Source: Dactylosporangium roseum (GTDB lineage: Bacteria; Actinomycetota; Actinomycetes; Mycobacteriales; Micromonosporaceae). Taken from it: a stretch of 64,000 bases of DNA. Below are positions 16,877 to 28,066 of the stretch, in pieces; position 1 is the first letter of the stretch; every line of letters starts with the position of its first letter. Location of the stretch: positions 1,789,001 through 1,853,000 of the forward strand of contig NZ_CP073721.1 in assembly GCF_025264685.1 (NCBI RefSeq), read 5' to 3'. Position numbers and translations under genes: made by a program. The notes beneath the pieces were generated by a model. That model saw only the letters and a list, made by a program, of their open reading frames with translations, had not been told where the DNA came from and made no database searches.

Positions 16877-16905
16877 TTGACACGCCGACGTTCGCAGGCC
16901 ACGCT
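16877..16905 (+). promoter_or_regulatory. Putative ceb operon promoter
   Basis: A perfect -35 hexamer TTGACA (16877-16882) is followed after 17 nt by a weak -10 (CACGCT, 16900-16905). It lies between the two CebR-type operators, and operator 2 would cover the transcription start. The resulting leader of the cebE transcript is about 150 nt. Confidence 0.5.
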
Positions 16906-16907
16906 CG

Positions 16908-16921
16908 TGGGAGCGCTCCCG
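16908..16921. promoter_or_regulatory. CebR-type operator 2
   Basis: TGGGAGCGCTCCCG, matching the CebR consensus in 13 of 14 positions, 53 nt (five helical turns) centre-to-centre from operator 1. It would overlap the start site of the promoter at 16877-16905. Confidence 0.85.
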
Positions 16922-17065
16922 AGGCTGTGGCAGGTGCCACACCCCGCAGCGGTAGGGGCATCGATTCGCATGTCCGCCAGACCCGGACAGGGGCTCGCCG
17001 TGCCCTGTCGCCCACGCATCACACCCCCATGCCCACACCCGTCACGACCTGAGAGAGGGGTCAGG

Positions 17066-18373
17066 ATGAGCGTCACCTCGCGCCGCCTGCGCTCGATCGC
17101 CGCGGCAACGCTCACCGCAGGGCTTGCCCTCGGTATGGGAGCGTGCAGCGCGAAGAACGACGAGCCCAGTGCCGACGGCACCGGGCCGGTGACCATTTCG
17201 CTGTCGTACTTCGGCACGCCCGGCTTCACGCAGGCGGTCAAGGACTTCGAGGCGAAGCACCCGAACATCAAGGTCGACGTGAAGAACGAAGGCCAGACCA
17301 AGGACTTCGTGCCGAAGCTGGCCCAGCAGATCTCCGCCGGCAGCGGCGCGAGTGACGTGGTCATGCTCGAAGAGGGCATGCTCCTGCAGTACCTCAAGGA
17401 CAACAAGGGCTTCGCCAACCTGCTCGACCTGGGCGCGTCGTCGCTCGAGAGCGAATACCTGGCGTTCAAGTGGAAGAACGCCTTCACCGCGGACGGTAAG
17501 AAGCTCGTCGGTCTCGGCACCGACGTCGGCCCGCTGGCCATGTGCTACCGCACGGACCTGTTCGAGAAGGCCGGCCTGCCCACCAGCCGCGACGAGGTCA
17601 GCAAGCTCTGGCCGACGTGGCAGGACTATGTCGAGCAGGGCGAGGCCTTCAAGGCCAAGAACACCGGCGCGGCCTGGATCGACTCGGCGACGTCGATCAT
17701 GCAGCCGTACATCATGCAGAACAGCGACACCTGGTTCTACGACAAGAGCGACAAGTACGTCGGCGACACCAACAAGGCGGTCAAGGACGGCTACGACATG
17801 GGCATGGACATGGCGTCCAAGGGCCTGACCGCCAAGTTGCAGCGCTGGCAGGCGGACTGGGACGCCGCGTTCAAGAATGCCGCGTTCGCGACCGTGCCGT
17901 GCCCGCCGTGGTACACCGGTGTGATCAAGGAGCGGGCGGGCGACGCCGGCAAGAACAAGTGGGACATCGCCACCATCCCCGGTAAGGGCGGCAACTGGGG
18001 CGGTTCCTACCTGGCGATCCCCGCGCAGAGCAAGAAGAAGCAGCAGGCCTTCGAGCTCGTCAAGTACCTGACCGGCAAGGACGGCGGCCTGGCCGCGTTC
18101 AAGGAGGCCGGCCCGCTGCCCTCGTCGGTGTCCGCACTCGCCGACCCGACGCTGACCGGTGCGACCAACGACTACTTCAACAACGCCCCCGTCGGCCAGA
18201 TCTACGCCGGCGCGGCCAAGGATCTCAAGCCGATCTACCTGGGCCCGAAGCACCAGGCCATGTGGGAGAACGGCCTGGAGCCGGCCATGCAGGCGGCCGA
18301 GCAGGGCAAGCTGACCGCCCAGGCCGGCTGGGAGAAGGGCGTCAAGGACAGCAAGGCGCTGGCCGAGGACTGA
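17066..18373 (+). CDS. cebE: Cellobiose-type ABC transporter substrate-binding lipoprotein
   Basis: Extracytoplasmic solute-binding protein (family 1) anchored by a lipid, 435 residues. The signal sequence ends in a lipobox LGMGAC (Cys about 28). The mature protein begins after a polar linker with VTISLSYFGTPGFTQAVKDF, contains the PALAM-like segment GLGTDVGPLAMCYRTDLFEKAGLP, and a C-terminal AIPAQSKKKQQAFELVKYLTG block typical of sugar-binding lipoproteins. The ATG at 17066 has a ribosome site (GAGAGAGG) and begins MSVTSRRLRS. The operators upstream, beta-glucosidase and CebR downstream make cello-oligosaccharides the likely ligand. A stem-loop separates it from cebF, as often when the binding protein is made in excess. 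Confidence 0.88.
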   Translation: MSVTSRRLRSIAAATLTAGLALGMGACSAKNDEPSADGTGPVTISLSYFGTPGFTQAVKDFEAKHPNIKVDVKNEGQTKDFVPKLAQQISAGSGASDVVMLEEGMLLQYLKDNKGFANLLDLGASSLESEYLAFKWKNAFTADGKKLVGLGTDVGPLAMCYRTDLFEKAGLPTSRDEVSKLWPTWQDYVEQGEAFKAKNTGAAWIDSATSIMQPYIMQNSDTWFYDKSDKYVGDTNKAVKDGYDMGMDMASKGLTAKLQRWQADWDAAFKNAAFATVPCPPWYTGVIKERAGDAGKNKWDIATIPGKGGNWGGSYLAIPAQSKKKQQAFELVKYLTGKDGGLAAFKEAGPLPSSVSALADPTLTGATNDYFNNAPVGQIYAGAAKDLKPIYLGPKHQAMWENGLEPAMQAAEQGKLTAQAGWEKGVKDSKALAED

Positions 18374-18392
18374 TCGAGTCCGCTGTGCAGAG

Positions 18393-18437
18393 GGTGGAGG
18401 TGGCGTCCACGCAAGTCCGGTGGACGCCGCCTCCACC
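18393..18437 (+). promoter_or_regulatory. Intercistronic 18-bp hairpin between cebE and cebF
   Basis: Arms 18393-18410 and 18420-18437 pair over 18 bp with one G-U wobble and a 9-nt loop. It lies in the 131-nt gap after the binding-protein gene. Such hairpins partly terminate or protect the 3' end of the upstream message, raising binding protein over permease. There is no T-run. Confidence 0.65.
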
Positions 18438-18504
18438 GCTCGATCGGAGCCGGAGCTGATCGAGCCGAGTCGCTCAAAGAGAAAGCCGGAGGGAAGGACC
18501 ACCC

Positions 18505-19485
18505 ATGACCACCAACGTCGGCGAGGTCACCGGGCCTCGCCACGGGCGTGCACCGGGCAGGCCGCCGAAGACACGCACCGTGCGTATCGGCCAGCTCGAC
18601 CTCAAAGTGTCGCCGTACCTGTTCGTCGCGCCGTTCTTCCTGCTCTTCGCGGTGTTCGGGGCCTACCCGCTGATCTACACGGCCGTCCTGTCGCTGCGGA
18701 AGAACACGCTCACCGGTGGCGACCAGGGGTTCGTCGGGCTCGAGAACTACGCCAAAGTCCTCACCGACGACCACTTCTGGACGGTCGTCTACAACACGTT
18801 CGGCCTGTTCATCGTCGCGACCGTGCCGCAACTGGTGCTCGCGCTGATGGTGGCGAGCTGGCTCAACAAGAAGATGCGGGCCCGCACCCCCATCCGGATG
18901 GGCGTGCTCGTGCCGAACATCACGTCGGTGGCCGCGGTCGGCATCCTCTTCGGCCTCATCTTCGCCGACCGTTACGGCCTGGCGAACTGGCTGCTGCAGA
19001 CCGTCGGGCTCAACCCCGTCGAATGGCGCGGCAGCCGGGCGGCGTCGTGGACCGCGATCGCGTTCATGGTCGACTGGCGCTGGACCGGCTACAACGCGCT
19101 GATCTACCTCGCCGCGATGCAGGCGATCCCGAAGGAGTTGTACGAGTCGGCGGCGCTGGACGGCGCGTCGGCCGCGCGGCGGTTCTGGCGGATCACGGTG
19201 CCGCTGATCCAGCCGACGATCCTGTTCACCGTCATCATCTCCACCATCGGTGGCATGCAGTTGTTCACCGAGCCGCTGCTGTTCAACTACGGGCGCATCC
19301 AGGGCGGCACCCTCAACGAGTTCCAGACCGTCGCGATGTACATCTACGAGACCACGTTCATGAACAACTACAACGTCGGCCGTGGAGCGGCGATCTCCTG
19401 GCTGCTGTTCCTGATCATCCTGATCTTCGCGCTGGTGAACTTCCTGCTGGTGCGCAGGTCCGTTCGAGGGACGACCTCATCATGA
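18505..19485 (+). CDS. cebF: Cellobiose-type ABC transporter permease 1
   Basis: MalF-type inner-membrane permease, 326 residues, six predicted helices (first at about 35-58, last at about 295-318). The cytoplasmic EAA loop that docks the ATPase is seen at ELYESAALDGASAARRFWRI. A ribosome site (GGAGGGAAGG) precedes ATG 18505. Its stop overlaps the cebG start (ATGA). No ATPase gene is in the operon; in streptomycetes the CebEFG system borrows the shared ATPase MsiK, so the same is likely here. Confidence 0.92.
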   Translation: MTTNVGEVTGPRHGRAPGRPPKTRTVRIGQLDLKVSPYLFVAPFFLLFAVFGAYPLIYTAVLSLRKNTLTGGDQGFVGLENYAKVLTDDHFWTVVYNTFGLFIVATVPQLVLALMVASWLNKKMRARTPIRMGVLVPNITSVAAVGILFGLIFADRYGLANWLLQTVGLNPVEWRGSRAASWTAIAFMVDWRWTGYNALIYLAAMQAIPKELYESAALDGASAARRFWRITVPLIQPTILFTVIISTIGGMQLFTEPLLFNYGRIQGGTLNEFQTVAMYIYETTFMNNYNVGRGAAISWLLFLIILIFALVNFLLVRRSVRGTTSS

Positions 19486-20401
19486 GCACGCTGACCCCGG
19501 TCGCCGCGCCGCCGCAGCAGAAGCAGGCGCCGGCGCCGCCGCCGAAGCCCAAGGGCCGGGTCCGCAGCGCCTCGACGGCACTGTGGCAGGCCAGCCCGCT
19601 GACCTACCTGGCGCTGATCCTCACGATCGTGCTGTCGATCTTCCCGATCCTGTGGTCGTTCATCGTGGCGTCCCGGGACAACAGCGCCGTGACCGCCATC
19701 CCGCCGCCGCTCCTGCCGGGGCCGAACTTCTTCGACAACGCCAAGCGGGTGCTCGAGAACACCGACGCGAACTTCCTCTACGGCCTCGTCAACTCCGCTG
19801 TCGTGGCCGGCTCCGTGACGGTGTCCGTGGTGTTCTTCTCCACGCTCGCCGGCTTCGCGTTCGCCAAGCTGAAGTTCCGCGGCAAGAACGCGCTGCTGCT
19901 GGTCATCATCATGACGATGATGATCCCGACCCAGATCAACATCATTCCGCTGTACCTGCTGATGGTGAAGCTGGACTGGACCAACACGCTCCAGGCGGTC
20001 ATCGTGCCGTTCCTCGTGCAGGGGTTCGGCGTGTTCATGATCCGGCAGTACGCCGAGTCCGCGATCAGCGACGAGTTGATCGAGGCGGCCCGCATCGACG
20101 GGGCGTCGACCTGGCGCACGTACTGGAGCGTCGTGCTCCCCGCGCTGCGTCCGGCGGCGGCCGTTCTCGGCCTGCTCACCTTCATGCAGACCTGGAACGA
20201 CTTCCTCTGGCCCTACGTGGTGCTCAACGGTGACACGCCGACGGTGCAGGTTTCGCTGAACATCCTGGCTACCGGTTACTACAAGACGGACTACGTGCAA
20301 GTCTTCACCGGGACAGCGCTGGCGATCGTGCCGCTGCTCATCGTGTTCATCGCATTCGGCCGGCAGATCATCGGCGGCATCATGGAAGGTTCGGTCAAGG
20401 C

Positions 20402-20405
<4 letters not shown>
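19482..20405 (+). CDS. cebG: Cellobiose-type ABC transporter permease 2
   Basis: MalG-type permease partner of CebF, 307 residues. After a Pro/Ala/Gln-rich cytoplasmic N terminus (1-30) come six helices. The EAA motif is [20 protein letters not shown]. The end, [15 protein letters not shown], has the short C-terminal helix typical of MalG proteins. ATG 19482 overlaps the cebF stop by 4 nt; the stop of this gene in turn overlaps the bglC GTG (GTGA). Confidence 0.93.
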
Positions 20406-21847
<1,442 letters not shown>

Positions 21848-21848
21848 C

Positions 21849-22874
21849 GTGCGCCGGCCGACCCTCGACGAGGTCGCGGCCCTGGCGGGCGTCGGCCGGG
21901 GCACGGTCTCGCGGGTGATCAACGGCTCGCCCCAGGTGAGTCCGGAGGCACGCGCGGCCGTCCGCAAGGCGATCGACGCCCTGGGTTATGTGCCCAACCG
22001 CGCGGCCCGGGCACTGGTGACCCGCCGCACCGACTCGGTGGCGCTCGTCGTCTCCGAGTCGGAGGAGCGGGTCTTCGGCGAACCGTTCTTCGCGGGCATC
22101 GTGCGCGGCGTGAGCTCCCAGCTCGCCGACACGCAGATGCAGTTGTGGCTCGCCATGGCCCAGTCCGTCGCCGAGCGCACCCTCGTCGAACGGCACCTCA
22201 GCGATCAGCACGTCGACGGGGCGCTGCTGCTCTCCCTGCACGACGACGACCCGCTGCCGCTGCTGCTGGCTGGGCGCGGGGTGCCGACCGTCCTCGGTGG
22301 GCGGACCGCTTACATGCTGGAGACGGGTGAGACCGGGCACGTGGACGTCGCCTTCGTCGACAACGACAACGAAGGGGGTGCCCGGTCCGCCGTGCGACAC
22401 CTGCTCGATCTGGGACGCACCTGCGTCGCGGCGATCGCCGGACCGCAGGACATGGGGGTGGGCAAGGCCCGCCTCCGTGGCTACCGGGAGGCGCTGCGGC
22501 TCGCGTCCCAGCCGTACGACGACCGGCTCGTCGCATATGGCGACTTCAGTGCGGCGAGCGGCGCCGCCGCGATGCACCGCCTGCTCCATCTCAACCCGGG
22601 TCTCGACGCCGTCTTCGCCGCCTCCGACCTGATGGCCGCCGGTGCCGTCCGCGCACTGCGAGAGCGGGGCCGGAAGGTGCCCGCCGAGGTCGCCGTGGTC
22701 GGGTTCGAGGACTCCGCCGTGGCCCGGCAGACCCAACCGCCGCTCACCACCGTGCACCAGTCGGTGGAGGGCATGGGCCGCGAGATGGCTCGGCTGCTGC
22801 TGGCCCGTATCGCCGGCGGCCCGGCCCGCTCGACCGTGCTCGACACCCATCTCGTGGTACGCGAGTCAGCCTGA
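21849..22874 (+). CDS. cebR: LacI-family repressor of the cellobiose operon
   Basis: Transcription repressor of 341 residues with an N-terminal LacI helix-turn-helix (PTLDEVAALAGVGRGTVSRV, residues 4-23), hinge helix NRAARALVTR, and a periplasmic-binding-type effector domain ending in QPPLTTVHQSVEGMGREMA. GTG 21849 lies 1 nt after the bglC stop and gives a protein starting right at the DNA-binding domain; longer frames read bglC shadow. By context it binds the two boxes at 16855 and 16908 and is released by cello-oligosaccharides, as known for CebR in streptomycetes. Its close paralogue follows. Confidence 0.9.
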   Translation: MRRPTLDEVAALAGVGRGTVSRVINGSPQVSPEARAAVRKAIDALGYVPNRAARALVTRRTDSVALVVSESEERVFGEPFFAGIVRGVSSQLADTQMQLWLAMAQSVAERTLVERHLSDQHVDGALLLSLHDDDPLPLLLAGRGVPTVLGGRTAYMLETGETGHVDVAFVDNDNEGGARSAVRHLLDLGRTCVAAIAGPQDMGVGKARLRGYREALRLASQPYDDRLVAYGDFSAASGAAAMHRLLHLNPGLDAVFAASDLMAAGAVRALRERGRKVPAEVAVVGFEDSAVARQTQPPLTTVHQSVEGMGREMARLLLARIAGGPARSTVLDTHLVVRESA

Positions 22875-22891
22875 CCCTCCGCCCCAGGGGC

Positions 22892-22967
22892 GTTGATCTT
22901 GCAGTTGTGGTGCCGCGACGCTCCCTGGATGTCCCGGTTTGTCAGGTACCACAACTGCAAGATCGGC
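22892..22967. repeat. Family 1 palindromic repeat, copy 1 (core inverted)
   Basis: Arms 22892-22914 (starting GTTGATCTTGCAGTTGTGG) and 22945-22967 flank a 30-nt core. The core is the reverse complement of the core in the copy at 24688 (28 of 30 bases), so this copy sits in the opposite orientation. It lies between the two CebR paralogues. Confidence 0.9.
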
Positions 22968-22991
22968 GCTGTGATGGAACGGCTCCGGGCT

Positions 22992-23003
22992 TTGTGCGCA
23001 CAA
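22992..23003. promoter_or_regulatory. 12-bp perfect palindrome before the second CebR gene
   Basis: TTGTGCGCACAA ends 6 nt before the GTG start at 23010. No separate ribosome site fits between palindrome and start, so the mRNA may be leaderless or begin close by. An autoregulatory operator is possible but unproven; it does not resemble the CebR box. Confidence 0.3.
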
Positions 23004-23009
23004 TGAGGC

Positions 23010-24092
23010 GTGACCCTGCAAAAGCCCCCGCCCAACGGACGCCCGCGCTCGGCCGGCCGTCCGACGCTTGACGAGGTCGCGGTCCGTGCCGGCGTCGGTC
23101 GCGGCACCGTGTCGCGGGTGGTCAACGGCTCACCACAGGTGAGCCCCGAGGCCCGTGCCGCCGTCCAGAAGGCGATCGACGAGCTCGGCTACGTGCCCAA
23201 CCGGGCCGCCCGCGCGCTCGTCACCCAGCGCACCGACTCCGTGGCTCTGGTCGTGTCGGAGTCGGAGGAGCGGGTCTTCGGTGAGCCGTTCTTCGCGGGG
23301 GTCGTCCGCGGGATCAGCTCGGCACTCGCCGAGACGCAACTGCAGCTCTGGCTCGCGATGGCCCAGTCGCCGGCCGATCGGCTGCGGGTCGAGCACCACC
23401 TCACCAACCAGCACGTCGACGGCGTGATGCTGCTGTCGCTGCACGACGCCGACCCGCTGCCCGTCATGCTGGAGCAGCGCGGCCTGCCGGTCGTGCTCGG
23501 CGGCCGGCCCGCGCAGATGCTCGCCGACGACGAGCAGCTCAACTTCACCGCCCAGCTCTCCCAACTGTCCTATGTCGACGCCGACAACGAAGGCGGCGCG
23601 CGGATCGCCGTCGGGCACCTGCTCGACCGGCAGCGGCGCCGGATCGCGGCGATCGCCGGCCCGCAGGACATGGCGGTCGGTGTCTCCCGGCTCGCCGGCT
23701 ACCGCGAGGCGATCGAACGGGCCGGCCTGCCCGTCGACGAGGGATTGATCGCGTACGGTGACTTCTCCGAGGCCAGCGGCGAGCGCGCGGTGCGCGAGCT
23801 GTTCGAGCGCCGGCCCGACGTCGACGCGGTGTTCGCCGCCTCCGACCTGATGGCGGTCGGCGCCCTGCGCGCGCTGCGTGATCTCGGCAAACGGGTGCCC
23901 GAGGACGTGGCCCTCGTCGGCTTCGACGACACCGCGATCGCGCGGCAGACCGACCCGCCGTTGACAACCGTCCACCAGCCGGTCGAGGCGATGGGCCGGG
24001 AGATGGCCCGGCTGCTCATCGCGCGGATCGGCGGCGCGGCGTCCTCCTCGGTCATGGTGGAGACCCATCTGGTGCGGCGCGCTTCGGCCTGA
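23010..24092 (+). CDS. Second CebR-like LacI-family regulator (paralogue of cebR)
   Basis: 360-residue LacI-family protein, very similar to the preceding repressor through the whole length: the DNA-reading helix VGRGTVSRVxNGSPQVSPEAR, the ALVTxRTDSVALVVSESEERVFGEPFFAG stretch and the QTxPPLTTVHQ end are shared. It differs by an 18-residue N-terminal extension and by a short insertion (DDEQLNFTAQLSQL) in the effector domain. An identical recognition helix implies it may bind the same boxes but answer another ligand. It looks like a tandem duplication; a palindromic repeat separates the two. The GTG at 23010 is the only start that includes the full HTH with reasonable length. Confidence 0.88.
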   Translation: MTLQKPPPNGRPRSAGRPTLDEVAVRAGVGRGTVSRVVNGSPQVSPEARAAVQKAIDELGYVPNRAARALVTQRTDSVALVVSESEERVFGEPFFAGVVRGISSALAETQLQLWLAMAQSPADRLRVEHHLTNQHVDGVMLLSLHDADPLPVMLEQRGLPVVLGGRPAQMLADDEQLNFTAQLSQLSYVDADNEGGARIAVGHLLDRQRRRIAAIAGPQDMAVGVSRLAGYREAIERAGLPVDEGLIAYGDFSEASGERAVRELFERRPDVDAVFAASDLMAVGALRALRDLGKRVPEDVALVGFDDTAIARQTDPPLTTVHQPVEAMGREMARLLIARIGGAASSSVMVETHLVRRASA

Positions 24093-24141
24093 CAGCGCCG
24101 GACCCGAGCAGACGCGGCGGCTGTACCTCGATCATGAGCGG

Positions 24142-24237
24142 ATGCTGGAGCTCCAGCAGCGGGAGGGCATGCGCCGCTGGATCGGCCCCGACACGGTGCT
24201 CCAGGCGCTCGGCGAGCTGCACGACACCCTCCGCTGA
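24142..24237 (+). CDS. Possible 31-residue ORF or 3' remnant of a lost gene
   Basis: The frame from ATG 24142 encodes 31 residues (MLELQQREGMRRW, then GPDTVLQALGELHDTLR). The reading frame is open further upstream (LYLDHER just before) and has coding-like base use, as if this were the C-terminal end of a vanished protein. No family recognised. It lies between the second CebR and the next gene. Confidence 0.25.
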   Translation: MLELQQREGMRRWIGPDTVLQALGELHDTLR

Positions 24238-24288
24238 GTTTGTGGATCCACCACCCCGGGCATTCGGTACCGGAGGAGGTGGCGAACC

Positions 24289-24675
24289 ATGAGTTCACAG
24301 TGGAAGCGGGGGCGGCGGCGCGCGGAGAGCGTCGCCGACGACGCGTGGGAATACCTGCGGGCCTCGGTCGGCTCGGCGTCCGACGCTGCCCGCGCGGTCG
24401 GCGGCACCGCGAAGGACCGCGCGTCGGACCTCGCGGATGAGGCGTCGAGCCGATACGGCGCGGCGTCCGAGCGCGTCGGATCGGCGGCGGACGAGGCGTG
24501 GCGGCGGGCCGGTCTGGCCCTCGACGCGCTGTCGGGCCGCAAGCCTCGCAAGCCGTGGGGCTGGATCGCGCTGGCCGTGCTGGGCGGCGTCGCGGTGGGC
24601 TGGGCGGCGGCTGCTTCGGCGCCGAAGGCGATCCGGCTCGACGACGAGGCCCCGATCCCCATACCGCCCGTCTGA
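24289..24675 (+). CDS. Small membrane-anchored helical protein, unknown function
   Basis: A 128-residue protein preceded by an excellent ribosome site (GGAGGAGGT at 24271-24279). The first 80 residues are Ala/Asp/Glu/Arg-rich and should form long amphipathic helices with regular Ala spacing (DDAWEYLRAS, DAARAVGGTAKDRASD, DEASSRYGAASER), like the repeats of YtxH- or LEA-type stress proteins. Residues about 93-112 form one membrane helix (WGWIALAVLGGVAVGWAAAA), and a short acidic/Pro tail follows. Envelope-stress function is only a guess. A 40-bp palindrome downstream probably ends the transcript. Confidence 0.7.
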   Translation: MSSQWKRGRRRAESVADDAWEYLRASVGSASDAARAVGGTAKDRASDLADEASSRYGAASERVGSAADEAWRRAGLALDALSGRKPRKPWGWIALAVLGGVAVGWAAAASAPKAIRLDDEAPIPIPPV

Positions 24676-24687
24676 CCCCACCCCTCT

Positions 24688-24797
24688 CCCACCCCTCTTC
24701 CCGCGTTGATCTTGCAGTTGTGGTGCCTGACAAACCGGGACATCCTGGGAGTGTCGCGGCACCACAACTGCAAGATCAACGCGGGAAGAGGGGTGGG
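24688..24797. repeat. Family 1 palindromic repeat, copy 2 (40-bp perfect arms, likely terminator)
   Basis: Arms 24688-24727 and 24758-24797 are exact reverse complements over 40 bp, around a 30-nt core (24728-24757, TGACAAACCGGGACATCC then TGGGAGTGTCGC). The inner 23 bp are the family 1 arm; the outer 17 bp (CCCACCCCTCTTCCCGC) are added symmetry special to this copy. It fills the gap between two convergent genes and could terminate both. Confidence 0.92.
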
Positions 24798-24805
24798 GGG
24801 TGGGG

Positions 24806-26016
<1,211 letters not shown>

Positions 26017-26017
<1 letters not shown>

Positions 26018-27039
26018 CAGCTCTCTCCGTTGATCGCTGCGATGCCGTGTTCGAGCAGGGGAGGGACGAGTTCGCCGATCTGGTCGAAGCCGGCGCCGAC
26101 CGTCTTGCCCTGGATGTAGCGGAAGTGGATGCCCTCCAGCACGATGGCCAGCTTGTAGCAGGCCAGCGCGACGTACCAGTGCAGGTCGTCGCTCAGCGGG
26201 GCGCTCTGCGCATACCGCCGCAGCAACTCGTCGCCGCTCGGGAAACCGGTGTCGGCACCGAGCCCGTCCGCGATCGGGTTGACCCCGGTCTTCAGGCGGT
26301 TGAGCACGTTCCAGTACGCCAGCAGCAGCCCGAGATCGGTCAGCGGGTCGCCGACGGTCGCCATCTCCCAGTCGAGAACGGCGGCGACCCGCAGGGTGTG
26401 TGGATCGACGATCAGGTTGTCCAGCCGGTAGTCGCCGTGGACGATGCCGGTCCGCGGGCTCGCCGGGACGCTCGCGGCCAGCCGCTCGCGCAACGTGTCG
26501 GCGGCGGGCAGGTCGCGGCTGCGCGACTTGTCGAGCTGGCCGGTCCAGCGCCGGACCTGCCGCTCGAGGAAGCCCTCCGGCCGGCCGAACTCCGCCAGGC
26601 CGACCTCCGCATAGTCGACCAGATGCAACTGGGCGAGGGTGTCCATCATGGCGAAGGCGATCCTGCGCCGGTCGTCCTCGCTCAGCGGATCGGTCTGCGA
26701 CCGATCCCGCAGCACGACTCCCGGCACCCGCGCCATCAGGTAGAACGGCGCGCCGAGAACGCTGTCGTCCGTGCAGAGCAGGAGCGCCTCCGGCACGGGG
26801 ACCGCGGTCGCGCCCAGCGCCGAGATCACGCGGTACTCGCGGGCCATGTCGTGTGCCGTGGCGAGGACATGGCCCAGCGGCGGGCGGCGCAGCACGAAGA
26901 CCTCGTTGAGGACGTAGGTCAGGTTCGAGCGGCCGCCGGCCACGATCTCGGCGCGCAGCGGCGCGTTGACCAGGCCGGGAGCCTTGGCGTCGAGGTACGC
27001 CGCGAGGCGGGGCAGATCAAGACCGGGCGGGGTGGTCAT
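26017..27039 (-). CDS. Aminoglycoside-phosphotransferase-fold kinase paired with acyl-CoA dehydrogenase
   Basis: Kinase of the APH/choline-kinase fold, 340 residues. A Gly-rich strand ([13 protein letters not shown]), the ATP-binding VLRRPP segment, the catalytic loop [14 protein letters not shown] (Asp about 200) and the metal-binding [17 protein letters not shown] are clear. Homologous domains are fused N-terminally in ACAD10/ACAD11, where they phosphorylate the 4-hydroxyl of acyl-CoAs before elimination. Here the domain is separate but translationally coupled to the dehydrogenase. Start ATG 27039 ([12 protein letters not shown]) is preferred to an upstream in-frame start. It should not be read as an antibiotic-resistance gene. 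Confidence 0.9.
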
Positions 27040-27257
27040 CCGATCAGTCCATGGTGGGACGCATGGTCTGTCAAGCGCCAAACGGGCCTTCGCCGGTCAA
27101 TGTCGGGTCTGGCGGGCTCACCAACGTTCCGGCATCGACACCGGGGCGAAACGGTACGGAAACGGGCAGTAGGCAGGCTGTTCGGATACCGGAGAGCAAG
27201 GCGTACACCAACGGCGGCGTACATCCTCAGGCCAAGGACGAACGGGAGGCCGACTCG

Positions 27258-28031
27258 ATGCTGCTACGGCTGAGGGTTGCGTTGCCCGACCGCCCCGGCT
27301 CACTCGGGCAGGTCGCCCGGACGCTGGGTGTGGTCGGCGCCGACATCGTTTCGGTGGTAGTGCTGGAACGGGTCGGCGGCCGCGCGGTGGACGATTTCAC
27401 GGTGGTCTGGCCGGCTTCGGCTCCTGCCGACCGGGTCCTCGCCGGTCTCGCGGCGATCCCAGGCGTCCGCGTCGACGGTGTGTGGCGCGGCACGGAGTTG
27501 TGGGAGCCGAACAGCGGCCGCGAGGTCGCGCTCATCGGACAGGTGGCGGCGAATCCGCGAAACGGCCTGGCAACGGTCGTGGATGCGGCTCCCGCGCTGT
27601 TCGGTGCGGACTGGGCGGTCGCGATCCAGGTGGGAGCCGACTGGGCGGGCGGCGGCGTGCGCGCCCAGGCATGGTCCGAAACCGCGGTGGTCTGTGCCAG
27701 TTGGCGCGCTCCGGTTGTTCCCCCACAGGCGGACATCACACCGCTCCGACCCCGCGCGATGAGCGCAGCGGACGGCGTTCATCTTGCTGTCGCGCCTATG
27801 CGGCGCGGAGGGTTGGTCCTTGTCGTCGCTCGCGGCGGGGCGGACGGCGACGCTGGAGCGCCACCCTTCCACGGCTCTGAAGTGGAACGGCTGGCGCAGT
27901 TGGTCGGTGCGACCGCGTCTGTGCTGGGGGAACGGCTGGCGGGGCCCGGCTTGGCGGAGCTGGGTAAGGCGGGCGACGCTGTTGCCGGAACGCCCGCTCC
28001 CGCCGGCACAGGCCCGTGGTGGTCTGCCTAG
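27258..28031 (+). CDS. ACT-domain protein, putative amino-acid-sensing regulator
   Basis: 257 residues beginning with a clear ACT domain (MLLRLRVALPDRPGSLGQVA to about residue 70), the fold that binds amino acids in metabolic enzymes and regulators. The remainder is a GAF-like alpha/beta region (about 90-230: NGLATVVDAAPALFGADWAVAIQV, then DGVHLAVAPMRRGGLVLVVARGG) without a DNA-binding motif. There is no membrane segment. The ribosome site GGGAGG lies 9 nt before ATG 27258; the upstream open frame is not coding-like. It is monocistronic, with a family 1 repeat downstream. The ligand is unknown. Confidence 0.75.
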   Translation: MLLRLRVALPDRPGSLGQVARTLGVVGADIVSVVVLERVGGRAVDDFTVVWPASAPADRVLAGLAAIPGVRVDGVWRGTELWEPNSGREVALIGQVAANPRNGLATVVDAAPALFGADWAVAIQVGADWAGGGVRAQAWSETAVVCASWRAPVVPPQADITPLRPRAMSAADGVHLAVAPMRRGGLVLVVARGGADGDAGAPPFHGSEVERLAQLVGATASVLGERLAGPGLAELGKAGDAVAGTPAPAGTGPWWSA

Positions 28032-28066
28032 CGCGGTGCCCCTGGCCTTCCCCCGGCGTGTTACGC

